DNA of 64,000 nt from Ypsolopha sequella (lineage: Eukaryota; Arthropoda; Insecta; Lepidoptera; Ypsolophidae): positions 5,194,417 through 5,258,416 of the forward strand of contig OW203997.1 of NCBI GenBank assembly GCA_934047225.1, read 5' to 3'. A model generated the notes under the pieces. That model did not search any database and had not been told where the DNA came from. It saw nothing but the letters and a program-made list of their open reading frames with translations. Below, in pieces: positions 21,973 through 33,770 of the stretch. The first letter of the stretch is position 1. Each line of letters begins with the position of its first letter. The position numbers were made by a program, and so were the translations under genes.

Positions 21973-22389
21973 CTGAAAAAAATAGAAAAAATATCTATTA
22001 AACGAATGAAACATAATATATTTTCTTATTCTGAGATTTCTTATATTTCAGAACAAGAACAGTAATAGAGATTTCTTGACATCTAATTAATACGTCACAC
22101 ATTCGTAGAACATTATTTGGAAAAGAAACAAGGAATAATTGTAGAAACTCTACTTTCCAATGCTAAATCCCAAATATTATTACTAATTAATAACTAAGGC
22201 AACCCTTCATTTCAATCCAATTAGGCCCTGTAATCTACAAAGTTACTTGATATTTAATAGGTAAATTGTAAAATTTTTTTTAATACTTAGATTGATACAT
22301 ACTATAAAAATACTGAAAGATTTATAAAACATAAAATCGATCGCTGAAACAAATTTCTAACATCATAACCTTAAATTTAATGAGTTTGT

Positions 22390-22975
22390 CCGCCCAGCAG
22401 TACCATTACCTGTAAGGAGTGTAAGGTCACTCCGGCACAATCCGTCAACACAGATTCCAGTGTGCGTGCCCGCAGCACAACCAAGTACGACATTTACTTG
22501 TGTGACTTTGTGCGCGTCCTCCCAGCAGTACCATTACCTGTGAGGTGTTCCAAAGAACGCTCCGGCAGTCTGCAACATGACCCATGAACCCGGCGACACA
22601 GATTCCCGTGTGCGTGCCCCCAGCACAAACAAGTACGATATTCACTTATGTGACTTTGTGCGCGTCTTCCCAGCGGTACTATTACCTGTGAGGTATTCTG
22701 GAGGTCACTCCGGCAGTATGCAACACGACCCGAACATGAACCCGTCAACACAGACGCCCCCGGTGTGCGTGCCCCCAGCACTTACAATATTCACTTATGT
22801 ATATTTGTGCGCGTCCTCCCAGCAGTACCATTACTGTGAGGTGTTCCGAAGAACGCTCCGGCAGTCTGTAACACGACCCATGAACCCAGTGACACAGATT
22901 TCGGTGTGCGTACCTTCAGTACTTACAATATTAATTTATGTAAGTTTGTGCGCGTCTTCCCAGCAGTACCATTAC
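22390..22975 (-). repeat. Four decayed tandem copies of the knot-exon 3' end plus its donor
   Basis: Directly downstream of the knot exon in transcript order, a unit of about 130-147 bases repeats four more times. Each copy contains a version of the exon's last part (GGCACGCACACCGG, the GGTTCATG core, ACTGCCGGAG), the donor-like CACAGGTAATGG, and the first intron bases (CTGCTGGG-GACGCGCACAAA). The landmark CTCCGGCA recurs on the plus strand near 22428, 22558, 22705, 22853 and 22998, the last being the real exon. The copies carry small indels that destroy the cysteine pattern and none has a convincing polypyrimidine acceptor, so I read them as pseudo-exons. Confidence 0.8.
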
Positions 22976-23143
22976 CTGTGAGCTGTTCCGGAGGTCGCTC
23001 CGGCAGTCTGCAACACGATCCGAACATGAACCCGTCGACACAGACACCGGTGTGCGTGCCTCCAGCACGGTTGCACTCTTGTACCCACATGCACGCGCCG
23101 CGCGCGCCGCCCGCCGTACAGGACTTGCGCGACATCTGGTAAC
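22976..23143 (-). CDS. Sb: Stubble-like protease, exon for the disulfide-knot (clip-like) domain
   Basis: Minus-strand exon of a Stubble-type membrane serine protease. In fly Stubble this cysteine-rich knot lies in the extracellular stem between the membrane anchor and the protease domain. The translation begins (x)GT-YQMSRKSCTAGG and continues through GACMWVQECNRAGGTHTG to VCVDGFMFGSCCRLPE, with six cysteines in the expected knot spacing and the characteristic GTHxGxCxDxFxFGSCC pattern. The acceptor is a pyrimidine-rich TTTCCAG just right of 23143; a second AG lies 8 bases further in, so the start could instead be 23135. The donor is CACAG|GTAATG. The 168-base exon starts with two bases of a codon and ends with one, matching the phase of the next exon (G|AA, Glu). 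No exon was found to its right, so signal-anchor and initiator Met are missing. Family membership is recognised from the motif; the boundaries are my reading. Confidence 0.85.
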
Positions 23144-23189
23144 CTGGAAACGATTGGAGAGATATACGTTAATTTGATCAATGATAATA

Positions 23190-23411
23190 AGGGGCCTGTA
23201 GCAGCGTGTGGCCGTTTGATCAGTTACTATTAGTAACGTTTGGCATGGTCAGTCATTGGATGGGAGACCATTAGTGGCCATTACATCTGGGTCCCTCGTG
23301 CCTCGAAAAGCACGTAAAGCTGTTGGTCTCGGCTGATATCTAAAGATAATGGGGTCTACTGCATGGTGGCCTGAACAACTCCTAACCTCCACACGTAAAG
23401 AAGAAGAAGAA
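23190..23411 (+). mobile_element. 5S-rRNA-like SINE with AAG tail
   Basis: Contains a 5S-like internal promoter (box-C-like TTGGATGGGAGACCAT at 23257-23272), then AAAGCACGTAAAGCTGTTGG and a 3' tail of AAGAAGAAGAA, which is the layout of 5S-derived SINEs. It is antisense to the Stubble-like gene and starts about 47 bases upstream of the knot-exon acceptor. Confidence 0.6.
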
Positions 23412-24764
23412 TTTGATCAAAAACATAGCTATTTAAGTGGTACATTTCTGTTCGGTCTGCGTTCATATTTCCCAAAGTACGGCGATAAGGCACATCACGT
23501 AATAATCGTCGGGTGTCCGAATGTGGATTTTGTTTTTTTATTCCCATATCGTAAGAGGTAAAACGTTAGAGATAAATAAGGATTGATCTAAAATTAGGTT
23601 ATTACGCAGGTCATTAACAAAAGGCCGTTGTAATTCGGGTTAATAACAACTCCTAGAATTGAACCTTACATTATAACAAAAATTAAAACCGCAAAAATTT
23701 GATCTGAAATAATACAGCCGAACATTTTTTTTTAATGGAAATAAGCATAGGAGACAGAAAATAGTATAAAGATTCAGATGAAACGATGAAAGCTACTTAA
23801 AGGAGCAAAAAAAAAACAAGTAAGAAATGTGTCCTTTACTCTACTGCAAAATATTTATTATGATATAAATTTATTATTTTGATCATAAGAAAGACGATTC
23901 CATTTCATTAGACTAATTCAAAATTACAGTTCTTCAAATCTTCCTTATAGATTTCGCCCACAGGACAAATACTCTTTTATTTTGCACTAAATGCATAAAA
24001 AAGAAAACAAACTTATAAAAATGTAGGTTATAATTGGCAACCTTATCATTTATAGCGATTTTTTCCAGACAATTTTTGGGTTGAAATAAGTTGTTAGAAA
24101 AAAAGCGAAGGGAACACTAAATCAACATTCTCTTAAATTTGTACAAATGGACTAGTATTCTTAAAATTCAAATAACTAACATAAAACACAAATCCTACCC
24201 CCATCTTCTTTTCAAAAGATTTATACCCACAGACTTTATGACTTCCAAGCCAAAAACCTTAACTGAATTTTATCTACCCTCACGATTGGTCGTTAAGGGG
24301 CTAGTCTTCGTGTTTCTGCTCTCATTGTAATTCTATCAAACACTTAGCAAATTTTGTCTTATGAATGTTAGTTAGATGCTCAAGATCGGAATTAAGGCTT
24401 CATCTATTAAACTTTCCGGAATTAAGGTTAAAGGGCTTTGTGTGAATAATAAAAAAATCGTTCCATAACAATTTTTTTATAACTGTTAAGCGAAAACCGG
24501 AGTTTATTCGAAACGACGCAAATGAAAAGAAAAGGCTTTCCAATACACAATTCACAGCAGGTAATTAACTCTCATAATAATGAAAAGGCAAAAAAACAAA
24601 ACCATTTACCCCGCGCAGTATTTATTTGGGACTGCGAATAATTAAGTATGCGGTTTCATTTTGAAGTTGTCGATTTACACTCAATTTAAAAGAAAGATCC
24701 CGTCTTATTTTACGAGGCAGTCTCTATTGTTAATTATCATCGTAAATTGACAACTCCATTTAGA
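23412..24764. other. Nothing identified
   Basis: AT-rich DNA upstream of the knot exon, presumed to lie in a long intron of the same gene. No coding exon or repeat end could be supported. Confidence 0.5.
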
Positions 24765-25462
24765 ACACTTCTATTGGAAATTTTTATAGGAGTATAACCC
24801 TAATTTCAAACATTATTCTTGGAGAAGACTAGTCGTAATTCAAAACAATACAGTTAGAAAATCTTGATAAAGGAATAATTCAAAAGATTGCAATTTGAAA
24901 ATCTTGGAGAAAAATAGCCATAATTCAACACACTTTAGATAATCTTGTAGCAGAATAACCTAAATTCAAAACATAATAATAAATAAAGAATAATCTTAAT
25001 TTGAAACATAAAATGATAATAGACTTTTCTTGTCTTTTCGATTAAAGAAATTATATATAATATAGATACTTATGATACTGAATATTTTATTTTTTATTTT
25101 ATATTATAGTGGTCGAAATATATTTTACTACTTACTATAATTATATTTTTTGTGTATTCGTATATATATATATATATATATATATAATTTCCTTAATTTG
25201 AAACACTTCAATTGGAAAATGTTGGAGAAGAACAGCCCTTATTCAAAACCCTTCAATTAAAAAATCTTAGAGAAGAATAACCTTAATTTAAAACACTACA
25301 AGTAGAAAATCTTAGAGAGGCATATAGCCTTAATTCAAAATACTTCAATTAGAAACTCGTAGAGATTAACAATAGCCGTATATTTAAAACACTTGAATTG
25401 GAAAATCATGGAGAAGAGTAGCCTTAATTCAAAACACTTCAATTGGAAAATCTTGGTTACCT
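24765..25462. repeat. Degenerate minisatellite, about 45-base unit
   Basis: Variants of AACACTTCAATTGGAAAATC, TTGGAGAAGAATAGCC and TTAATTCAA recur with irregular spacing. The array is broken at about 24990-25195 by AT-rich sequence that includes an (AT)n run at 25161-25187. Confidence 0.75.
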
Positions 25463-26220
25463 TTTACGCGAATTGCGGTTCTACCCAGATGTATCAGTCT
25501 GGCCTGTGGCAACGGCGAACGTACAACAGTATTTAGAATTTATTGAGCGTTTATGGTTATAATTTATGGATTTCGTTGGGAAACTGGGCGCGTTTGATTG
25601 GGGGATAGATAAGATCGTTAGTTCTGGAATAATTGTACTGTTGTAGTCTGGTGAATTATGACTTGAATGCTGAGATGTTTATTTGGTCCGATAGGCTTTA
25701 CGCGTACTAAATCGCAATGAAAATGAGGGATAAAGGCGAAAACGATCGTGGGATGTCAATAAATAAGATAGAGAATAACCGATTATCTGAATAGCTTTTT
25801 ACTTTTTTTTAAACATACTCGCTTGAAGCAAGATATGGACGCATTTGATCGCCAACTACAGTTTTAAAATAGTCACTTGTGTCCATATAACAATTTATTT
25901 TGAGTAAATAATAAATATAACCATCAGACTAAATGAAATTGCAAGATTACCATATAAATAATATATTTTTATATTATAATATTAACAATATATTTATTTT
26001 AATATATGTATATTATGATTATAATTAGATAAAACACAGCTAAATGCAATTTTAGTGAGGTATATTTCGGGCCATTGGGACCCGGCATTAGTCAAAATGA
26101 AGTAAAAAGGAAAATACAATAACATATAGGTAAAAAAAAATATAGAAACTAATATTATGTTTATTTTGCGAAATCCGTCGCTATGAATACTCTAAATAAT
26201 ATTAGAGTGCATTACAAACT

Positions 26221-26406
26221 AGAAAATATCAATCAGAAACAAATCCAAAGACAAGAATTTGAAAAAATTCCCCGGGCCAGGATTCGAACCTGCGAGCTCT
26301 TGTTATCAAGACTCTTGTTGATAACAAGAGGTCGCAGGTTCGAATCCTGGCCCGGGGAATTTTTTCAAATTCTTGTCTTTGGATTTGTTTCTGATTGATA
26401 TTTTCT
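26221..26406. repeat. Near-perfect 186-base palindrome containing a tRNA-like 3' half
   Basis: The left arm (AGAAAATATCAATCAGAAAC to TCTTGTTATCAAGA) is mirrored by the right arm with about one mismatch near the centre. Each arm carries the 3' half of the tRNA-like SINE head seen at 58.7 kb, including box B (GGTTCGAATCC) and the CCCGGGG acceptor strand. It looks like a fold-back copy made from half a tRNA-derived element. Confidence 0.85.
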
Positions 26407-26522
26407 ATAAATGTTCAGTGGCCAGGGCCTCCTATTAGATGTTCAAAGGGACTCCTGTGCTAGGTGGACCTGCTCTTCCATAGGACCATCTACATTTAAT
26501 TTTAATTAACTACATATAATGT

Positions 26523-26605
26523 GCTATTTTATCAAAATAATACCTTCTTTACTGAAATAGATATGCAAGTTCTAAAAGTGTCGATTTGATTTCCGTAGCG
26601 CCTTG
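26523..26605. mobile_element. Family A MITE, 3' fragment
   Basis: Only the last about 80 bases (TTTTATCAAAATAATACC to CCGTAGCGCCTTG) are present, a solo end fragment. Confidence 0.65.
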
Positions 26606-27205
26606 ATGGGGCTGTAAAGGCGGTTGTAGCTACAAGAAAACAGCTTTAAGAGACTAACCCTTACTTTTGGAACATTTTACTTCTGCACTAAAAAGCCGAA
26701 GCTTACTTGAGCATTTTTAACCCGTTACATAGCTAAAGGTAAAGTAAGAAATTGCGCTATCTCTATTCATGACACAAAATGTAGTCCTCCAAAAACAAAA
26801 ATGACATCCAAAACTCCTATGTTATTATGAAACCCCAAACAAAGACTTAAAACATTAGTTTGATACATTGCTAACCGTCACGATCCGAATAACAAACACA
26901 ATCTTAAAACAGCCCAATTTTTTTGGGTTCCTTGCAAAATAATAAAAAGCACTACGAATAAAAGATTATGGACTTTATAGAGGTTTGAGACAATGGAGAG
27001 TTATATCATGATGATGTAGAGTCACAGTTTGATGGGTTTCAATGTGGATGTGCAAGTTTTGATGTTGCTAACATCATAATTTACCAGCTCATCATAAAAG
27101 GATTGTCATCCAAGCAATTTTTTTTTTTTTTCGTTTACTTTGCTCTTGATTGTTAGCCTTTACGTTGCATTGTCAATTACGTTGGTGTCGTCATGTGAAA
27201 GCAAA

Positions 27206-27782
27206 ATGTAAAAGTTTTAGCCTCCCTGTTACTTCATATGCAAAAAACCCTCAGTGCGGGAGGGACGGATTTGTGGAAAAGTAGCAAAAAGTCGTTTTTT
27301 TATTAATATAAAATTTTCTAAAGTTGCTCCCAAAATTTCGTCTAACCAGGGGCTCTACCGCGTAATTCTCATTTGTATCAACTTCAAGCAAATGTATGCC
27401 AAATTCAACGCGTGCAAAAGAGATGGCATGTTAGGCGGGCGTCGTCGCACGCACGTCAAATTTCAATCTCAAGTCGATGTTGATGAAAATGAGAATTACG
27501 CGGTAGACCCGCAGGTCTTAGATACGGTTAAAACCCATCTAATAAAATATACTTGCGCTCCATATGTCATTCTAAATTGTCAAACCAGGGAATTGGTGTC
27601 GAAAAAGACCTGATTTCTATAAAATGTTTCTATCGAGCCGAATTTCTCCAATCACGTTTCTGTTTAACAGATCCCTAGAAAAAGATTCCAAAAATAATAT
27701 AATTTTATCAAAATGATACATTATTTACTGAAGTAGATATGCAAGTTCTAAAAGTGTCAATATTTTTTCCGTAGCGCCTTAA
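27206..27782. mobile_element. Family A MITE interrupted by a small foldback element
   Basis: Left end decayed (ATGTAAAAGTTTTAGC), right end intact (CCGTAGCGCCTTAA). Between AACCAGG and CAGGTCTTAGATAC it carries a foldback insertion (27350-27512) whose arms share CTACCGCGTAATTCTCAT and its complement, with CAGG on both sides as the likely target duplication. Confidence 0.75.
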
Positions 27783-27894
27783 TTTTTCCTTACCCGTGTT
27801 AGGTCAAGTTACTCTCAACTTTTGCTAGAAAGACACTATTGATGTTGGTATTTTTATTATTTAATTGGTATTTTGTATCATAATTCACACATAG

Positions 27895-28045
27895 TTTAAT
27901 TTTAGTTATATATTTTAATTTCTACCCAAACTTTACCAGGGACATATTGCTATTTGTAATATCTTTGTACACAATGTCTTTTCTGTATGGTAAAATGTGT
28001 GTGTAAATGTACTAAAAGTGGAACAAATATAAAAATAATCCATTT
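27895..28045 (+). mobile_element. LINE 3' end
   Basis: ATTGCTATTTGTAATATC, TTTGTACACAATGTCTTTTC and GTGTGTAAATGTAC, ending in AAATATAAAAATAA. It is a variant of the 9.5-kb sequence. Confidence 0.5.
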
Positions 28046-28607
28046 ATTTACTTACATTAAATGTTTTTTTATATTTACATTATTTTAAATAGGAGTTTTA
28101 GATTATAAATTGTGACTTGAGATTTCGTCTGAAGTATTCGACCCATGTATCTTTCTGCAGGGCCGTTTAAACCCTTAAAAAACATTGTGAAAAACATTGT
28201 GTGTGTCTTTTCTAAAGGGATATTTAATTTCCACCAAAGGCTTTGGTATAAGGAAATCCTGAACGAAAGGGAAATTGTCTCCGAGCACTTAGGATGCGTT
28301 TTCAAGCCTTTGAGAATAATTGCCTCTTTTCAAAGACAAGAAAGATACACTTTTCTGCCTTAGTTTTAACCCACTTCCTGTTTTGTTTTTAAAGAATATA
28401 ATAATATACAAACAATATTTTTTTCGGGTAGTATTTAAACGAGCGAATATAAAATTACTGAATGTAGCGTACTTGAATAATAAATGGGTGAAAGACCGTG
28501 GGCGAATAGAAATGTTGAAAACGACGACTTGAAAATACAAATTTGAGATAAGTTGAATAATTTTCAGGCGAACAATTTTCTATTTTAGTGACAATTTATT
28601 TTAAGTA

Positions 28608-29385
28608 ATAAAACTAGAGACGTCGCCTCGCTCCACTCTGCTTCGCTCGGCTCCTTATTTTATCTTATATGTAAACTTAACACGCTCCTCCTCGCTTCGC
28701 TCGTGGTTGCATCTATTTTTTGCCTTTTGGTGAAATATTTTCGATTTCATACTTTAAATTTTCTCACACAGTATTTTTAGTCGCACACTTTGGTATTTAT
28801 TCCGGACACTTGAAGTCGCTATTTATATAAATACTTTTAAAATTTCGCAAGCTTGACCTGTGCCTCATACACACATTTCAAAGTGATTTTATTCGTATAT
28901 TTATCATTTATTTAACCTATGTATTGTGACGACCCAATAAACCACGAATTTTTTAGTAATGCATTCTTTCAAGTCAATGTAACTTCAATTAATAATATGA
29001 CTAGGTTTAGTCCATCTACTGTATGTTTACAGACTTTTCGTATTTTTTTAATATACTAGATATTTTTAATTATTTTTAATAACTTATAAATAATTTTTGT
29101 TATTAATTAATACATTTTTTAATAATTAAAAATATATATTTTGTTTTTGAAGTAAAATTTTGCAAACGCTATCCCGCTGCAAAAGCTCATGATGATTTGC
29201 ATTTTAACCGTGATGTGGTAACAAACTAATTTATTGTATATATATACGCCATATATATACGGCATATATCGTAGTATTCGGAAAATTAAATAGAAAATAT
29301 TTTACCATAAAGTCAATTTACATGTGAATAAATTTATGGAGCCGAGCGAAGCGGAGCGGAGCGTGGTGACCCTATAGTTTTACAG
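28608..29385. mobile_element. AT-rich element with GAGCGAAGCGGAGCG-type inverted ends
   Basis: CGCCTCGCTCCACTCTGCTT-CGCTCGGCTCC at the left is mirrored by GGAGCCGAGCGAAGCGGAGC at the right. The interior is AT-rich with no ORF. A relative lies at 41255-41395. Confidence 0.6.
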
Positions 29386-29389
29386 AAAT

Positions 29390-31015
29390 ATAATAAGCCT
29401 AGACAGATTTTGATATGCCGCATTCTACGATATGCATACGACATATACAAATATTAATATCATTATGTGTTTTTAGAGACATGAAATAGGCCGAGCGTAA
29501 AATTTCAATTATGTATCCTTCTAAATAAATAATAATCCTTTAGCAGTTTATGGCCAGTGAGCCTTGGTTTTATTTGACATCATCAGTGCTAAGTCGCCAT
29601 TTTCAAAATTTATTGATTTCATAATTTACAAGGAACTGCTAGCTACGGGGCCCTCCGTAATGTTCATAACTTTAGCAAAGCGACTGTACATATCAGGGGT
29701 TGCTGTACTAAATTATGTCAAAGTAAATCTATTGTTATGGGTAATTTTAATTGAAAGTTATTGAAAGGTACAGTCGAGGAAACTAATTTGTCTCTCAGGA
29801 ATCCTTCTCATAAACATAACCTTCTGGCATATCGATCAGCGTAACAGCTAGGACATTTGGCGTGACAAGGTTCTGGCATTGGTCAAAGTTCTTTCTGGCT
29901 GTACTTTTTTCTTTAAATTATCTATATATACATACTGGGTGTTAAGATAAAGTTGCCGGAAACTGGCGATAGTACTCGTCGATACGAATAACTTTTACTA
30001 ATGACGACCCCACTGAGGGGTCGAAATATAGCGCCTAAAACCATTTAATTAAGTATTTACATTTATGTGGAATATAATATACAAATAATAAAAAGGCCCT
30101 TGAAACGGTATTTTATAATAGTATATTTCGTGACGAGTATAAAATGGCGGATTTTCTTACCCGAGGAATGAAGCTAGTTTCGACCTGAGCCAAAGGCGAA
30201 CGTCGAAAGCTTACATTCCGAGGGTAAGAAAACCCATTTTTACTCATTGCGAACGATACTTTTTCTACTTTAATGATTTATGTATTTAAATATTTAATTT
30301 TTCCTTTAAAATTTAATGTATTTTATGTCTTTTCAAAAGCGCGGCGCGGTTTTTTACCTTTTTGTTTTTCAGGCTTCGTCCGGCGGCTTTTGTTTGTGGC
30401 CAGTATAATTTTGCGAAAAAAGAGTGTCAGACGCGATATAATCGATTATATCGTGAATCGGAACGCAGGGAATTTCGATTTTAAAGACAAACTAAGGACG
30501 TCAAAAAGAACCTAATTTAGCATGAAATGAAGACAAACGTCAAAAGAACCTAATTTTGCAATAAATAAAATTTCAATACAATATTTCAAACTGACCTGAT
30601 AGTCATTCCGTAACGGGGCCCGGAAAGTTCAATTTTCAAAACTAATTTCGAGTATTAAATGGAACTTGTTCATAAAGGTAGTAGAAAAAAAATATTTTAT
30701 TAACATATTGTGACGCCTTTAAAAGCGATAGCAATAGATATTGAACTCAAACAATAAGGTCTCTGAAATACAGATGAGAAAAAATAACATGAAATCATAT
30801 TAAAATTTGAAACACCGAAAGGGTTACGGTTAATCCTACGTTTGTGGCGTTGGCAACGTTGTCTAAATATAATATTGTCACTCTATGTCTTCTAAAGGGT
30901 TATATAAAGGTATGCCAATTTATATCTCTGTAGTATTTAAGGTCATAAGGTCATCAGATCTTGACCTCTTCTGAGAGATGACGTAGGCACCTACTTACTG
31001 GAGGTAAATTCAGGC
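29390..31015. other. Nothing gene-like; a short hairpin motif
   Basis: CGACCCCACTGAGGGGTCGA (30003-30022) is the same type of hairpin as at 34924-34942 and 58175-58215, followed here by AAATATA as in foldback elements. No gene. Confidence 0.45.
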
Positions 31016-31019
31016 TTCA

Positions 31020-31230
31020 GCCGTGGCTTGTCACCACCCTCATGACGACAACATGCCGCCAAGCGACTCTTTGTGTTCCGGCATGACGTCATTAAAAGCC
31101 GTACCGGGGGAGTGGTTACAGGCAAGTATAAGTTATTCGACTGTTACCGACTTCCGTAGATTTTTGTGGAAGTCCCTGGAAAGACTGATTAAGGCCTCTT
31201 GTGGCCAAGCCTAAGTAAAAATAAATGCAA
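31020..31230 (+). repeat. Dispersed repeat H, plus copy
   Basis: TATTCGACTGTTACCGACTT and TAGATTTTTGTGGAAGTCCC match the reverse complement of 54295-54480. The shared short reading frame (FRRFLWKSLE) reflects the repeat, not a gene. Confidence 0.6.
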
Positions 31231-32443
31231 AATGCAAATAAATAAACAAAGTGCATGCATAATGGAAAACTAAATTAAACAAATCGCATACAAGGCAGTC
31301 TATCAATATTTAAAGTAACCAAACCGTTGCGGAATATAAATGGAGCTTCACGTAATGAAATACGAGATGTCGTTTTGCCGAGTATTCTTATTTGCAATAC
31401 AAAAAAAGAAATCAAATTGGATGCAACATAAAATTGTCTTACATGGTTTTTTCAAAAGAATCGTAAGATATCAAAGATTTTTCTATTTTTTCCTGGTTTC
31501 CCTATCGATTCTGTATTCACATGACAAAATTAATAGCCGTGGACAGACAAACTGAACAATTTTTATGGATCTTTAAAGAATTAAAAGACTGCACTGTAGA
31601 GTAAATATCTTTTTTTTTTGTGCAATAAAGTATTAATTAATCCATCAATTTTCAATATTAGTAGCTCTATCCGTTCTTATTTACCGCATGATCATTATTT
31701 TCTATTCGAACGAGCTTTTTCGTACATGATATATAATATAAATATAATATAATAAATATAATATTTATATTACCCCGCCAAAAGCAAAACCGAATGAAAA
31801 GAAAAGTCTGGTTACAAAACAGTTTGTTACACGTGAAGGCGTAGAAAAGTTGTCTTCCGGAAAATTTAAAGACACTTTTCAAACATTCAATTAATTCTCT
31901 TAATGTTGTCCCATTCATACACAAAAGAAATCATACAATTTGGATTTCTTCAGTCCAAATTGCATGTTTGTAGTTTCACTCAGTAAATCTGGGTATTCTT
32001 TAAAATATTTATATGTATATAACCTTTTGTTTTGCGAAAAAACCGCTTTTTCTTATGATCCTGCTATGGGCCTGTGTTTTCTCCATAATTCGACTCGCAC
32101 GAAAAAGCGCGTTTTTGCCATTATACGATGACGTGCATATAAAGATGATCCGCAAACACCACCACCCGTATATCCCAGGTGTTGCGTATCATATGGTGCT
32201 TTATTCACACGCGTATGAATATTCAGCCGAGGTCGCACTGCCTGCTCCCTCCGGACTCGGCTGGTAACAAGAACCTCCAAATTACTGGCATGATATGCTA
32301 TTAGGGAAAATTCCGCTGACCCATTTTTCGCTTTAATGAGGTGGCGACAGACGGGCGCAGTTATCCCACATGATTAGGAAAATCGAAACGTTATCATTCC
32401 TGTTATATTATATTAAAATATAACATATTTGTATTGAAGCGCA

Positions 32444-32716
32444 AAACAAAAAAAAACCGGCCAAGTGCGCGTCGGACTCGCGCACGTTGGGTTCCGTAAA
32501 AACGGCATAAAAACATGTCTGTTGTATGGGAGCCCCCTCAAATATTTATTTTATTCTGTTTTTTAGTACTTTTTGTTATAGCGGCAACAGAAATACATCA
32601 TCTGTGAAAATTGCAACTGTCTAACTATCACGGTTCATGAGATACAGCCTGGTGACAGACGGACAGACAGACGGACAGCGGAGTCCCGTTGGTTACCATT
32701 TGGGTACGAAACCCTA
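32444..32716 (-). repeat. GGTTCCGT-CTTGGCCGG dispersed repeat, copy 2
   Basis: Reverse orientation: AACCGGCCAAGTGCGCGTCG to the left, GGTGACAGACGGACAG and GGGTACGAAACCC to the right. Confidence 0.8.
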
Positions 32717-33129
32717 ATTACTGGACCAAGCAAAAGTCACGTAATTTCTCATCCCGTTCACCAAGTGGTAAATAAAAAAAACATTTTGAACATGATTTCT
32801 CGAAAAAAAAAAATTGTCTGGCAGTCTGCAGACTAATACCGCTGCCTAATTTTTTTCAAGTAGGTGGCAATTGAAAGGAGAAAACTTTATCTAGCCACAT
32901 CAGTAAACAACCTTGTACTTGTACCTAAACTTGTAAACGAACAACCAAGCTAAAGAAAATGACCAGAGAAAACCGAGAAAAGCGGCTCCTAGTCAAGAGA
33001 ACGAGGTAATAAATTCTAATTTTATGGATAAACCAAGTTTTGAATTTTAATGAATCGCGGTCGCCATCAATCTTAATGTAATCTACAAAGCCAAGTCCCA
33101 ACAAAACGGCTAAATAAATAACTTCATTT

Positions 33130-33262
33130 ATTATAAATTTTATTATATTTATTACATTTTTTGTACCTTCACAAACATTATTTACAACACATTTTCACAT
33201 AAAAGACAGACATTGTGTACAAAGGTGGCACTTATTGCTAATAGCAATATCTTCCAGGCTAC
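33130..33262 (-). mobile_element. LINE 3' end, minus
   Basis: Mirror of the 28-kb sequence: GACATTGTGTACAAAGGTGG, GCTAATAGCAATATCTTCCA and a T-rich start. Confidence 0.6.
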
Positions 33263-33770
33263 CTTTGGGTGGAATGAAAAAGATGTTAACGATAAAAAGG
33301 GTAGCGTTAATGCTAACAATAAAGCAACGTGCTAATTTTAACCAAAATGTAATATTAATTAACATAATAATCTAAAATATATTTTATATTTAACATAAAA
33401 AAATACATACGCATACAAAAATTCAAATAAATAAAATAAACGTAAATAAATAAATACGTACACATACTTAAATACTTAATATTAGGGACGGGATATTTAG
33501 ATGGAGTTCTATTTTGACGGGTATTCAGAATGAAAATGTGCTTCATTTTGATTAGTTGCGAAATAGATATTTATATTTACTGTTAGTGAGCTTTTCATTT
33601 AATTTTATACTTTATTTCATTCTCCGTCATCTCATTCATTCTTGTTCAAATTTATCACTCTTTGCCGGCCCCAAAGTAAGGCGAAATATATCACGAAAAT
33701 ATTTAAATTGTTATTTCTCTTGTGCATAAGTATTAAATTAGTTATGAAAATAATAGTTTATTTTGTTACG

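Noticed and set aside
22445..23181. Several ORFs of 66-134 codons on both strands
   Set aside because: Shadows of the tandemly repeated GC-rich knot-exon DNA; only one frame of the rightmost copy keeps the cysteine pattern.
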